Shown: one piece after another, positions 44,989-56,120 of the stretch | How positions within the stretch are numbered: position 1 is the stretch's first letter | Layout: the number at the start of each line of letters is the position of its first letter | DNA from: Massospora cicadina | Lineage: Eukaryota > Entomophthoromycota > Entomophthoromycetes > Entomophthorales > Entomophthoraceae | DNA: 64,000 nucleotides | Reading direction: 5' to 3' | Assembly (NCBI GenBank): GCA_022478985.1 | Contig: JAKSZP010018524.1 | Span: forward strand, 111,034-175,033 | Made by a program: the position numbers and the translations under genes | Notes under the pieces: generated by a model | The model's database searches: none | What the model saw: the letters and a program-made list of their open reading frames with translations, nothing else | What the model was told of the DNA's origin: nothing

Positions 44989-45500
44989 TCAGCTCTTGGA
45001 CCACTTGAGGGTAAAGTTCATCCCAATGTCCAAGAGTAGAACTTTGGGGCACCCATGTTGAATGAAAATGGAGCAAAAAAGAAACAAGGCGGTGATCTTA
45101 GAAGTAGCAGCGGGAACTGAGATGGCTTCAACCCATTTTGTGAGATGGTCAATGGTTAGTATTATGTAGCGGTGACCATGGACGCACATGGATAAGGGCC
45201 TATGAAATCCAAATTAATGATGTTAAATGGATTAGAGGGAAATTCAACTTCATTCTGATAGTTTGGTTTTTGGCTGAACCTTGTTTTTCACGTCAAGCAG
45301 GCATCTAAAACCTCATGGATAGTTTCAATCATTGAATCCCAATAGCATTGTTTCCTTACCATTTCATAGGTTTTCTTGATTGCCCCATATCTCACATTGG
45401 AGTGTCCTTTGAGAGTGTTTGGGTTTGCGATGAGGGTCTTATGTAGGGCAGTCATTTTCCGTTAACTTGTTTGTATGACATGCCATCATATATCTGATTT
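44989..45500 (-). pseudogene. Integrase of set B
   Basis: 'FNIINLDFIGPLSMCVHGHR' (first Asp) and 'YIILTIDHLTKWVEAISVPA' are followed by 'GCPKVLLLDIGMNF' (second Asp). Upstream, 'GHSNVRYGAIKKTYEMVR' and 'CYWDSMIETIHEVLDAC' form the zinc-binding part (45300-45440). No Glu region was found beyond 44989. Confidence 0.8.
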
Positions 45501-46059
45501 CGTTGGGTCATCGCCTGTACTGTCTTTACTGTTTCTGGGGTCTCCAACTATCATCAATCTAGCAAGCCAATCAAATAATATAAGTGGTTTTCCTCAGGCA
45601 ACAATACTGTGAGGGTCGGCATACTGGATAACCCATCCACGTTTTGGTGAGTATTATATGCCCAATGAAAGATAGTAAAGGCATAGCTGAAGCTAAAGAG
45701 TCCACCTGGCTAAATGACCATTGGGATCTTTCATCTTTTAAAGCCACCTTAAGGAAGAGTGATTAGTGACAATGGAGAAATGGTTCTTTATAAGTATGGT
45801 CAGAAGTGCTTGCCCATGAGTAAAACCTGTTAAAATCCACTCTCAGTGACACTGTAGTTCCATTCAGCTTTCGTTAGAGTCTTGCTGAAATAGGCGAAAG
45901 GTCAATATGTTTGTTGTTCAAAAGTTGGGCTACAATTCCCCTAAGGTCATGTCACTGGATCAGTAAATAAGTAAAGGGCTGATTAAAGTTCATATGGATA
46001 ACACAGGCTGAGAGATTAGTGCTGTCTTAAATAGACAAAAGCTTGGGCCTGTTCTTGAT

Positions 46060-46850
46060 TCCATTAAAAGAATAGATTTTTGTTTAGAAAATGTGCCAAG
46101 TGTTCAGAAAGTCAGAAAATTGTGGTATATAATGCCTATAATACCCTACCATACCTAGGAACACTTATATTACTTAGGCTTTGAGGCGGCGTCACCTTCT
46201 CTATTGTAGTGACCTTGTTCAGTAAAGGCTGAATTTATTATTTAGTGACATTATGCCCTAATAATTCCATTCCAGTTGAAAGAACAAGCATTTGGCGGGT
46301 TAATCTTCAGAGATGCCTTTTAGAGTTGATCAATAACTTGGCGTAAGAGCTCTAGGTGGCAATTGAAAGTTTTAGAGAAAACAGTAATATTATTGAGGTA
46401 TACTAGGATGCAAGACATCTTTAAATCACCTAGGAGCCCGTCCATAGCTCGTTAAAAGGTGGAATAGGGCATTATATATTCCTTGAAGCATGCAGGTTTG
46501 TTCAAACAGTCCTTCATTTGTGATAGGGGCACACTTGGCTCAACCCACAGGATCTAGCTCAATCTTCCAGTAACCATTGGCAAGATCCATCTCTAGAGAA
46601 ATATCATGCACCAGCTAGGAGCTGAAGGGTTTCATCAATTTGAGGGATGGGATAAATATTCTTTCATGTCACTGCGTTGAGCTTATAATAATCCATGATG
46701 ACATGATGGCTCACATCCTTTGTTGAACAAACAGAAGTGAAGATACTCAGGGACTTTGCGAGGGTACCAGCAAACCCTGAAGTTAATAGCCCCTTGAATT
46801 CAGCGGTGGCTTGAGCCTCCTCTGTCTTTCTCTTCTGATAGGGTCTTAAG
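46060..46850 (-). pseudogene. Reverse transcriptase of set B
   Basis: Fragments in several frames: a 'YYKLNAVT'/'YPIPQIDETLQLLAGA' block near 46600-46710, and near 46370-46430 'ILVYLNNITVFSKTF', where YLDD reads YLNN. Order and strand agree with the integrase beside it. Confidence 0.65.
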
Positions 46851-47039
46851 CATATGGGTGAATTTCCCCCATCTCTACATTGTTTACAACCCCTTTTAAT
46901 TTGCCAAAGCTATACGTGGACATGAAGAATAAGTCAGAGTATCAATCCAAGAGCTCATCAACCTTCCTCCCTTGTTTTAAGTAAGGTCTTCTCCTATGGA
47001 GGTGAAGACTAGAGCTACAATGGGATGCTCTTCTAAAGC

Positions 47040-47300
47040 AAAGTCACGGAGGCTCCTGATTCACAGACACAGCTGATATTGTCAACTAGTACTAATCATA
47101 AATATGCAATTGGAGTACTTACACCAATGATACATGTTTTTGGTTTTAGTTTAACCAGCAATATATAGATAGAGTCAGCATATGCAGGGTTCTGGGTACC
47201 TAAGCAGGTTAAGACTTCTTTTGAGGATGGAATTTTGGCCCCACAGATCCCCAAAAGGTTCCCAGGCAGTATCAGCATGAATCTGAGTGTCTAATATAAT
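47040..47300 (-). pseudogene. Probable protease region of set B
   Basis: An open frame (47096-47278) in the protease position, preceded on its strand by gag and followed by RT. Near 47070 the neighbouring frame gives a weak '(D)NISCVCESGAS', which might be a degraded active site. The assignment rests mainly on position. Confidence 0.35.
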
Positions 47301-48186
47301 ATGTGACCCTAGGATTACCTTGGCATTGGTGAATATACAGGAATCACTTCAGCCCCATCCACTACATGGGGGTAATTTCATGCGTGAACCTCAGACATGG
47401 TAGTTGAGCCAATCAAACCAATTATTGGTCTCCAATAAGCAGGTTAGAGCCTTTATGCGCTTTTTTCTAGTCTTGACTTTTTCAATAACCAAGGGAATTT
47501 AGATACCAAGCAAGGATAAAAAATCTTCTTAATGAATGATGCATTGTATTCTCAGATAAATTGGGTGACCAGCAGTAATTAATTGCTGGGTTATTAAGAG
47601 CTATAGCCGAGGCGTTTAAGGAAATTATACTATGTTGGAGGGGAGCGCGGATTATAGCCCCTTTGAATTAGGTGCAATGAAGCCTGGCAGTACCATACTT
47701 GATGTTTGGGCCAGATTGGGCACAATCTTAATTTTCTTTATTATACTGGAAATATCACGTTCACTGGGCTTTGCTATCAATTATGTAAGTAAGGGGACCT
47801 TATGAACCTTGAACACCACATGAGTAACCGGATTATTGAATTGGGATGGTTGGGTAGAAATATTGGCGACTCATTATAAAGAGTATGTAGAATTGAGCAT
47901 TTTATTGTTAAACTGTTAACTCATGGTTGCAGGGTTGTCCAATAGTGACCACTGTAGGGCTTTAAGGCTTGAATGGGGAATAATGAGGGGAGCGTAATCA
48001 CAAAGAGCTTCTTTCTTCACGATGCCCTCTCTTTTTCTGACCTTTCATATTTCATTATTCCTTCAACGTCTAAACTCATTAATTGGTGTGTCAGCAGCCT
48101 TTTCATTAGAAACAAGTGGCCATATAATTTCCTTGGCATCCAGCAAATTCACCCTGGTCTAATAGGAGCATGAACCATGGAGAAGT

Positions 48187-49251
48187 TGATTAAAAATTAT
48201 GGTTGACTTGAAAATAAACCATTTGGAACACCATCAATGCTAATAGATTACTCCAATTGCTAAATCACTTGACCCTTCCTAATTTATCTGCATAAACTGT
48301 TAAGACAAATCCACCTCAAAACCGCCTTTATTGCGCTTAAACATCTCAAATATCATAGGTAATAATAGCTATGATATAATTATATTATTATGGCCAGTTA
48401 TGGGACTAACGTGGGTGAATCAAGTGGGTTTACAGCATAAACATAGATGCACTCCTGAATTTGATGCAATTACGATTAATGTATAATGAATTTACAAATT
48501 TTAGTCTTTGTAATCAGCATGATAGTACTTTCTTATGGACAACTAATAAAGAGTACTTAATACTATTGAGAGCCTGCTGACGTTTTAAATAGGGGTGCAT
48601 CATTATAAAACTCAATATTGTCTTTACCCCATTTTATTGTATTTTGCAGCTGTATTATGAAACATAAACAGGCTGATTGTAAAGCAGATATACACCGCTG
48701 AGGTGTTATATTACGCCTAAAAATCTTTTTAAATTATGAGAGTAGAAGTGCCTCCAATCAGGCTAAACTATTGTAATTAAGTTAATTCAATGACCAAATT
48801 AACTTAGGGAACTCAAATAACCATTACCATATTCCATAGAGGATTGCCAGGTCTTTTCTTGACACACTGGTTTTCTAACAAGTATGGCCAGGAGATGCCC
48901 TAGAGGTATAAAATACTGGCACCTGGGCCAGAAATAAGAATCATTTTGCCATTTTATATCTGATTATCTTATATCATCTTTAATATAATTCTATCTCTAT
49001 ATTAAGAGTGCATACAAGAGTTAAAGGGAGCTTGTCATTATTGCCTGCATCAGGAGAGTTCCAGATTACAGAGGGGAAAGTACTAGAAGATACCAGAAGA
49101 GTCTGACATTGTTGTCTAAAGCTTTGTGAGCTTCAAACTGTTAGAAAACACTTTAAGACACTTAGAAGAATTGAGTATATCTTAGCCAAAAACTCTTCCC
49201 AACTATTAGCGCAGAAATATTCAATAAACGATTAAATCCTCAAACTTAACA
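48187..49251 (+). repeat. 5' LTR of E6
   Basis: TGATTAAAAATTATGGTTG... to ...CCTCAAACTTAACA. It aligns with 57639 onward ('tgctgatagattactcc', 'gggtgaatcaagtgg', 'gccaggagatgccctaga', 'ttaaagctttgtgagcttca'). Confidence 0.88.
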
Positions 49252-49252
49252 G

Positions 49253-49269
49253 TGGTGTTCACTAAAAAC
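49253..49269 (+). other. Primer-binding site of E6 (partly decayed)
   Basis: TGGTGTTCACTAAAAAC one base after the LTR; the first 12 bases match the family site TGGTGCTCACTACAGGG except for one change. Confidence 0.6.
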
Positions 49270-49289
49270 CACAGTATACAACTTAATAT

Positions 49290-51480
49290 AGACACCATAT
49301 TCGGATACCAGGCAGAAGCTTACAGAAGATTTGATAATAATGATATGGAAACCATTGATTGAGAAATCAGTAAGTACTTTAACACTGCCCGCCAGAACAC
49401 TGAGGATAGTACTTTATACTCCTTAGATCTTATCATGGCGGGAGGAGGACATGTGGATTTGACAGGCCCTAGAGAGTTTACCTCAGACAATGTAAAAGAG
49501 ATGATGGAGACCCTCTTCTATGGTTACAAACTTGGTACATCCCAGTTGGACCCATCTTTTAATTTGTTTTAAGCCAAAAGGATCAGGCCTTTAAGATGGA
49601 GATGTACACGCAATACTTAAGAGGCAACAAAGGCAACTTTGGCCAGACTCCTTAATAGTACACAAGCAATTATTGAACTTTTAGTCAGTTTTGTACAGCA
49701 CATATGAAGCATACCCAGAGTATTCTGGCTTGGAAAAATCTAGAGCTTACGGAGATCTACAGAGTGCAAGAGGAAGATTGATCTTTCCAATATAACCTAC
49801 TGGATAAGTTAATTTCAGCTTTAATGAAGTTATAAAGGCCATTGTCATCAATTCAGATCACGTCAATAATGCTCATAGAAGACTTAATACTTTGGAAGAA
49901 CAGATTAATATTGGAGTTCCTAAGGTTGCAGCTGAGGTCCCCACTCATCATGGATTGACTAGCGAGTGGTTACAAAATGTTAATAGATGCTGCCATAAAT
50001 TGGAAACTTACTCCGAATTTCTGTATTCTTGGACTGAACGCCTGACTGAAGATGCCACCTCTGCTTGCAGAAATCATCTGAATTAAAAAGCGATGCATGT
50101 TCAGCTCAATGAATTTTCCTGAACTGGGATGGGCATTCTATGAAAAAACATTGAGGATCTTGCTTCACTTCCAGCAGAGCCAAATACAAGGAGTATTTCG
50201 TCCAAATACATGACGAATTCTCAAGGCTTTATTCACCAGTGTCATCTGTGCATGCCAAGAATTTTGAGCTCGTCAAGGAGAAGCAAGAGCTTCAAACCCA
50301 ACTTTTTGCAAAGAAATGCTTGCGTGGCTGATGTGATTGAAAATTTCAAGCATATTTTGGCTTTTCAAGTCGCATACAGAAAAGAACGTGGACCTTAAAG
50401 GAAATCAATACTCTCAAGAAGGGGAGCTGTCATTGTTTGGCCAGTCCTCAAAGTGGAGAGTAGTGGAACTTCAGAATATTCTTGCTGTATAATGTCTAGA
50501 GAAGATACTAAAGGCGAAAATTCAAAAGTCTGAATTTAGCAGTTTGGAACAATTCCATGAAGCAAAGTCATCAGAAATTGACACAGATGCTGGAACTGAT
50601 GTTTTAGACATCTGTTCCATGCCTAAGATATTAGTTTTTATCACAACTTCAGTTAACCCTCATCTCAAATGTGGGCTAATTTTTATGGAGGATTTGCCAA
50701 GATGTATGAGCTCTAGACAAAATGTGACTCCTCTGGCCAGCTTATAGTTGCGATAACTTCAAACCCTTGAATTTTCTGAAGTTTGACAAAGATGAGAATG
50801 TACATTCATTCCTAAAATTATTTGATAAAGCCATGCAAGGAGGTTCTGATCACGCAAAGTTGACAGCTCTAATCAAATTCCTGGATTCACACTGTGCTGA
50901 CCTCTTTATGCCCTATTTTGGTGACGATTGGTACAATTTGGGTGTGAAAAATGCAGTTATAAAGCAATTCAGAGGCCCAAAAAGGCTATCATCCAAAAAA
51001 AACAGATCTGCCTAACAATAAATTTCAAAGAAATGAATCCATTAGAGAAATCGCTGATCCGTTGTACCATGAGGCTCAAGTCCTGCTTGGGTCAGATGCT
51101 ATATACAAATTTGATGCAAAAATTGCCAAGGAGCATGCTGTTAAGCCATACCACGACTTGCAGCGTTTTATATTTCAGCCTTTAATCAGACCATGGGAGC
51201 CTTGAAACTCATGGACTATTTGAGAAAGTTCGCAAGTAGCTTTGACGCCCCTAATTAGCCCAGAGATCAGTTTATAACCAATTTTTTGGACCAAAAAATA
51301 CTAACTAGAATGATCAAGGAAAGAATAATCAGCCCACAAACTAGAAAACTTATCAGCAACCAGGGCCAATTACATGTTATAATTGTGGCTAATAGGGACA
51401 TTTTGCTTGTCAATGCTATAGACAGCTAGACAAGAAACTTGGGTTGAATGTGGCCCTGAAGGTTTATAATGAGTAAAAGG
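49290..51480 (+). pseudogene. Gag of E6 with zinc knuckle
   Basis: The N-terminal piece near 49290-49660 ('GYQAEAYRRFDNNDMETID', '(E)FTSDNVKEMMETLFYGYK') corresponds to the E8 gag start. The capsid piece 50767-51015 reads 'FDKDENVHSFLKLFDKAMQG', then 'DHAKLTALIKFLDSHCADLF'. A CX2CX4HX4C knuckle lies at 51375-51416 (CYNCG..GHFACQC, with TAA and TAG between Gly residues). Several stops interrupt it. Gag forms the particle and packages RNA. Confidence 0.82.
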
Positions 51481-51805
51481 CGGGAAAAGAGCAGGTGGAG
51501 TAGAGGAGGAATGATTTACCTCCACCAATGACCTAGCACACATTCCATTTGACCCATGAAAGCTTTTTAGCTGATGAAGTGGCCGGATATAGCCTGCACC
51601 ACATCATGACTGATGATGTATATATGGTTACCACCTGAACTAAAGTAAAAGAGTCTAAGCATCTTGAAGACAGTTTAGAAGCTTGGGCTGGTGTACCAAA
51701 ACCCTATGCTAAACAAATCATTTATCAAGGGTTAAAAAGTCATCCCATATGTTCCTATGACCTGTCCTCTCAAAATGATGTCCAAGTGACTATCATGATG
51801 AAGAC

Positions 51806-52210
51806 TTGGAAGAAAATTTTCCAGATATCTGCTCAAGTCTGAAGTATCACTTTGAACCAAACAACTATCACCATATTTACTTAATAAACAATTTTGAAAC
51901 CTACTATGAATATACATATGTGGATATATCATTAAATAAGGTTCAGGTACAGGCCATCATTAACAGTGGATCACCTATCAACATTGTCAGCACCAAAATA
52001 GTCAAAAATCTGAAGATTGCGCCTGATGTTACCCACTTCTAAGAGTATGACACTGCAGGAGCCCACATCACTAAGTCACTTGGGGCATACAGTATGCATA
52101 ACTTGCGTTTTGGATCTATTGTCATGACTGCGCCAGCCATAGTATTGCCAAATACAAGCACAACATCCTAATTGGGACCAATTACTTGGTGATATTTGGA
52201 GAGTTGTCAC
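51806..52210 (+). pseudogene. Aspartic protease of E6 with D-to-N active site
   Basis: 'VQVQAIINSGSPINIVSTKI' followed by 'KNLKIAPDVTHF', then after a stop 'LGAYSMHNLRFGSIVMTAPA' and 'IVLPN'. The D(S/T)G core reads NSG (near 51961-51969), which removes the catalytic Asp. Confidence 0.8.
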
Positions 52211-52889
52211 AAGCCACAAGGAGGACACCCTCACCATCCTGGGGCAAAGTATCCCATTATACTTTAACAAAATCTGGAAGGTTGAAAATAAGAGTATGAA
52301 TTTATTTTTCACCAGCTTATAAGGATGGTATAAACCTAATTGAATATACCAATTTTGCTTAAAAATTAAATCTCTACATATGCAGATTCACAAATCAAAA
52401 TGGATCCCATTACTCTCAAATCAGCAAGTTTCTGTGCTGCCTGGAACTCGAGTAATTGTCCATACTGAGCTGACTATTAAAATCCCTGAAGGACTTTATG
52501 AGGAATTTCCATCCTTGAACTGGATTCCAATTAAAATCAAATGTTGCACCTGGTATAATCATTCCCAGACATGAAGAGTATGCATCCTTATGTGCAAACC
52601 TACATGATCAGTTCATTGATATATGGAGGCATCAAGTTATTGCCTTCTTGCCTTTATTCCTAACTATGGAAATTTAGACCTTTCATGAATTTGGGACCCT
52701 AGATTAAATAGGACTCTTCGACAAAGGGATAATTGGTCTCAATGATGCCATCCCTATGGCCATATTAAGGAACCTGAATGACCTAGAAAAATCTCAAGTT
52801 CAGGATTTATTTTTAAAATACTGAGAAATATTCAAGAAGGATGATTTTGACCAAGGTTTTTTAAGAACGTGATACACACCATCAAAACT

Positions 52890-53560
52890 GGTGATTATGA
52901 CCCCATCTAGTTGTGCCCAAATAGACAGTCAAAAGCAGAAGAAGATTTTTAAAATAAATTTAAAGAGCTCTTTAATAGTTACATGTTGGTCCCATCAAAA
53001 CGCCCTTGGGCTGCCCCAAAATTTAATAGTAAAAAGAAGGATGGAAGCAAACGGGTTATCATCAATTAATAAAAGCTGAATAATATAACAAAGAAGGATT
53101 TTTATCCCCTTTTTACAAATTGATAACGCTTTGTATTGACTAAAAGGCGCGAAGTTCTTCTCTGATATAGTCCTAATAAGCGGATATTGGCATATTGATG
53201 TGCCCAAAGAGGAGCTTAAAATATGCGCAATAATGTCTCAAGAGGGCCTATTCCAGCTGACAAGGATTCCATAAGGGCTATGTAATGCTCTGGCTACGTT
53301 TCAAAGAACATGAAGACAGTCTTGGTAGATCTAATGTTGTCCTGTGTGTTGGTTTACCTGGATGACATAAACGTCTTCAGCTGCACCTTCAGTGATCATC
53401 TGGAAATTTTAGGAGGTTTTCTTGAAATCAGCGGCTGCTAATCTGAAAATCAAGCTTAGGAAGTGCCAATTTTTCAAAGACCAATTGAAATATCTTGGAT
53501 TTGTTTTAAATAAAGAAGGAATCTGACCTCAGCCTTAAAACTAGTTTTGTTAATAAAGAT
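52890..53560 (+). pseudogene. Reverse transcriptase of E6
   Basis: 'KKDGSKRVIIN' and 'KLNNITKKDFYPLFTN' (53034-53120), 'GPIPADKDSIRAM' region near 53250, the catalytic YLDD at 53355-53366 within 'VLVYLDDINVFSCTFSDHLE', then 'FQRPIEISW'/'YLGFV' remnants. The YLDD box is intact, but stops at several places and a shift after 53400 inactivate it. Confidence 0.88.
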
Positions 53561-53569
53561 GAAACAGTT

Positions 53570-54190
53570 CATTCCAAGCGCAATATCCAAGTTTTTCTGG
53601 GCATGATTGGTTATTTTCACTGATTTATTGCCGATTTTACCCAAATTGGAGAGCCGCTATTACATTACTCAAGGATAAGGTCGCCTTCAGTTGGAATCAG
53701 TCATGTCATGAGGCATTTGATTAGCTTTAATTGGCTTAATAACATTTCCAGTTCTGCAATACCCAGACTTTTATCACGATCTGATTGTCCAAACCAATAC
53801 CTTGCTCATGGCAGTCAAAGCCGTGTTGCCCAGATAGGAGAAAATGGCGAGGAACACCCAATTGCCTTTGCTAGTCAGACATTAAATGTCCACAAAGGAA
53901 CTACACGGTGATGGAAAGAGAGTGCTGTGGGCATATACGCCTATAAGCAATTTTGAGTTTATCTGCATGGCACTCACTTTATGGTTGTAACAGACCATTC
54001 GTCCCTAAGATGGTTGAATAACTTAAAAAACATGAGGGATGAGTAGCGCGGTAAGAATTGAGGCTTTAAACCTACAATTACACAATTAAGCATAATTTAG
54101 GAGTGAAGTATTAAAGTGCTGACTGTCTATCCCAACTACCTACCATCATCACAGTCAGTTTCGCCGCTGATGAGATGTTCCAATAAATGA
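53570..54190 (+). pseudogene. RNase H of E6
   Basis: The connection piece '(V)QVFLGMIGYFH' (53590) precedes 'GENGEEHPIAFASQTLNVHK' (53836-53900), the A(F/Y)(A)S..L...E.N block, and 'LHGTHFMVVTDHSSLRWLNN'-like sequence near 53960-54020. The TDAS start near 53770 is degraded. It ends around '(D)CLSQLP' near 54120. Confidence 0.7.
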
Positions 54191-54299
54191 TCAGTGGGGA
54201 ATTTCAAGACGATCCTGATCTGTTCAAAAATTACTTTCAGATCTACAAGACACTTTGGCTAAAAATGGAACATTGTACAAAGTGATCAAAAGAAGTTCA

Positions 54300-55267
54300 T
54301 TTTCTGAGACCTTCAGCATAAATGGATATAATAAAGGTGCTCATAAGGCCATAGGACACGGTAGATTCAAGAAAACAAAAAGCATATAAGTAATATTACT
54401 ACTAAGATCAATGAACTTCGATATTCAAAGACTCTGGAGTGTTGCGCTGAATGCCAAGGCGAAAAACTGATTTAAAAGCACTTCTTACCAGCTCATTCAG
54501 CCCAAATTTGCTTAGCATACTGTGTCAATAGATGCTGTTGGACCACTTCCCACTAGCAATCCAAGGTCAAATATATCATTGTGGCTATTGACCACTTGAC
54601 AAAGTTGGTCAAAGCTAAGACTATTTGGAAATTGGGAGCAGTGACGACTACCAAATTTATCCTTGAAAGTGTCATTCACAAACATGGTTTTCCACAGATT
54701 ATACTGACCAATAATATAAGCAATTTTACTGCCAATGTTATAATTAAGCTCAATCAATTGATGGGAGTGATAGGCGTGCTCTCTGCTTTCTACCATCCTG
54801 ATACCAATGGAACAAATGAACTTGTAGAGATAAAGCTTGTGAACATTGGCTAGAAGTTAACCTCTGACAAACCATCTGAATGGAGCACGTTTCTAAGCTT
54901 GGCCGTGTTCACTTACAATATATTTATCAATCCGCCACTGTTATGTTTGCTTTCCAGGCTCTATATAGAAGACATCTGGCCCTACCATCTCTTCTATATC
55001 TGGTCCTAGAAGATCTTGATGAGAAAAAATTACCACTAATATGTTGAGAAGCTTTCAGATACACTAATCAAGATACAAGCTCAAGCCTTTGTTAACAGTT
55101 TTGTTGTTAAAAAGGCCCAACATAATAAGGATTCTAAAAATTGATATATTTTTTGAATTTGAAGTTGGTAATGAGGTGCTATTCTGAAATACACACGGAT
55201 CATGTTGATTACAGAAGCTGAAGTGAATTTGGATAGGCTCATTTGTGATTATTGAGAAGACATTAAG
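54300..55267 (+). pseudogene. Integrase of E6
   Basis: '(Y)CAECQGEK' near 54440-54475 is the end of the zinc part. 'VDAVGPLP'-like sequence (54530) holds the first Asp. 'YIIVAIDHLTKLVKAKTIWK' and 'VIHKHGFPQIILTNNISNF' follow, where the second Asp is Asn (LTNN for LSDN). 'FYHPDTNGTNELVE' is the Glu region. The C-terminal 'FEVGNEVLF' and 'VNLDRLICDY' run to the solo LTR at 55268. No chromodomain. Confidence 0.82.
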
Positions 55268-55885
55268 TGTAATGAACAGGTTCGCGCCAACATCCCACAA
55301 GGGAATTGGGAAGTAAGAGCCACATAACTGACTCTACTAGGGACCAGCCTGCCAGAGCCCATCCCTGAACCCATCCACTGAGTTTTGCCATTGCCACATG
55401 CACTCAGCTCCCTGTCCACATGCTGTAGGAGGATACTGAGACCCACGCCAACGCCACACCATGCTCACTAGTGGAGCTCATGCCTTTGATCTGATTATTC
55501 TTCTTAAAATAAAATACTCTTTTCTTATGCAACCAAATCTATTGGATTTTTCAGGGTTATTTTAAAACTCAACTGGCTATACAAGCCAGCCTATCATCAG
55601 TAATATAGTGTTTTTGCAAATATAAAATAAGTTTTCCCCTATGCCAAGCTCTCCTGAACCGTCCAGCACATCTTGGGCGAAGATTCCATTCCTCATGGGA
55701 TCATTGTCTGAACCGCTTATAAGTCTGACATCATGTTGACTCATATATGCTTCAACTTCAGACTGAAGAATTTCCCTTGTTTCAATTCCCCTTTTTTCAG
55801 GTTTCTTCTTATAAATTTTATATTCAGATCTAGTACTAACTGATCCATAGCAATGTACAGATCAGGTACCACCTGATCCGTTACA
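55268..55885 (-). mobile_element. Solo LTR of the E2 chromovirus family
   Basis: On the minus strand it begins with the same 32-bp near-palindrome as the E2 LTRs (TGTAACGGATCAGGTGGTAC...) and ends, on the plus strand, with TGTAATGAACAGGTTCGCGCCAAC. The E2 LTR end in the same orientation reads TGTAATGGGCGAGTTTGCGCCAAT. It is flanked by TTAAG (55263-55267) and CTAAG (55886-55890). Unequal recombination between the LTRs of a full element explains it. The short minus frames inside have no meaning. Confidence 0.85.
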
Positions 55886-56120
55886 CTAAGCTTTATTTAC
55901 ACAATCAAAGAAGTCAAAACAGGACATATCTAAAATCACGTCCATGCAAAATTCCTTAGAAGATTTATCAATAGGGCCAATTAGAAAAAACACTTGATCA
56001 TAAGAAAAAGATAATATATATAATTAAAAAGAAAAGTAAAAAATATATAAACTTATGGAAAAATATAATAGTAAAAGAAATATATATAGCTTATAAAAAA
56101 AAGTTTATATTAAAAAATTA
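55886..56120. other. Short non-coding stretch of E6
   Basis: AT-rich, with runs such as 'aaaaaatatataa'; no frame recognised. It lies between the integrase end and the opposite-strand frame. Confidence 0.5.

Larger units (their letters stand above)
44870..48186 (-). mobile_element. Set B: Gypsy pol remnant split by E6
   Basis: Minus-strand integrase (44989-45500), RNase H (about 45600-46060), RT (46060-46850), protease (about 47040-47300) and the end of gag (to 48186) occur in order. E6 starts at 48187. A minus-strand gag start and a decayed primer site reappear at 59624-60450, just after E6. The simplest reading is one element cut in two by E6. Its frames are heavily interrupted. Confidence 0.65.

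Noticed and set aside
55249..55446. A minus-strand coding frame near the E6 integrase end
   Set aside because: It lies within the solo LTR of the E2 family and has no counterpart in the other LTRs.
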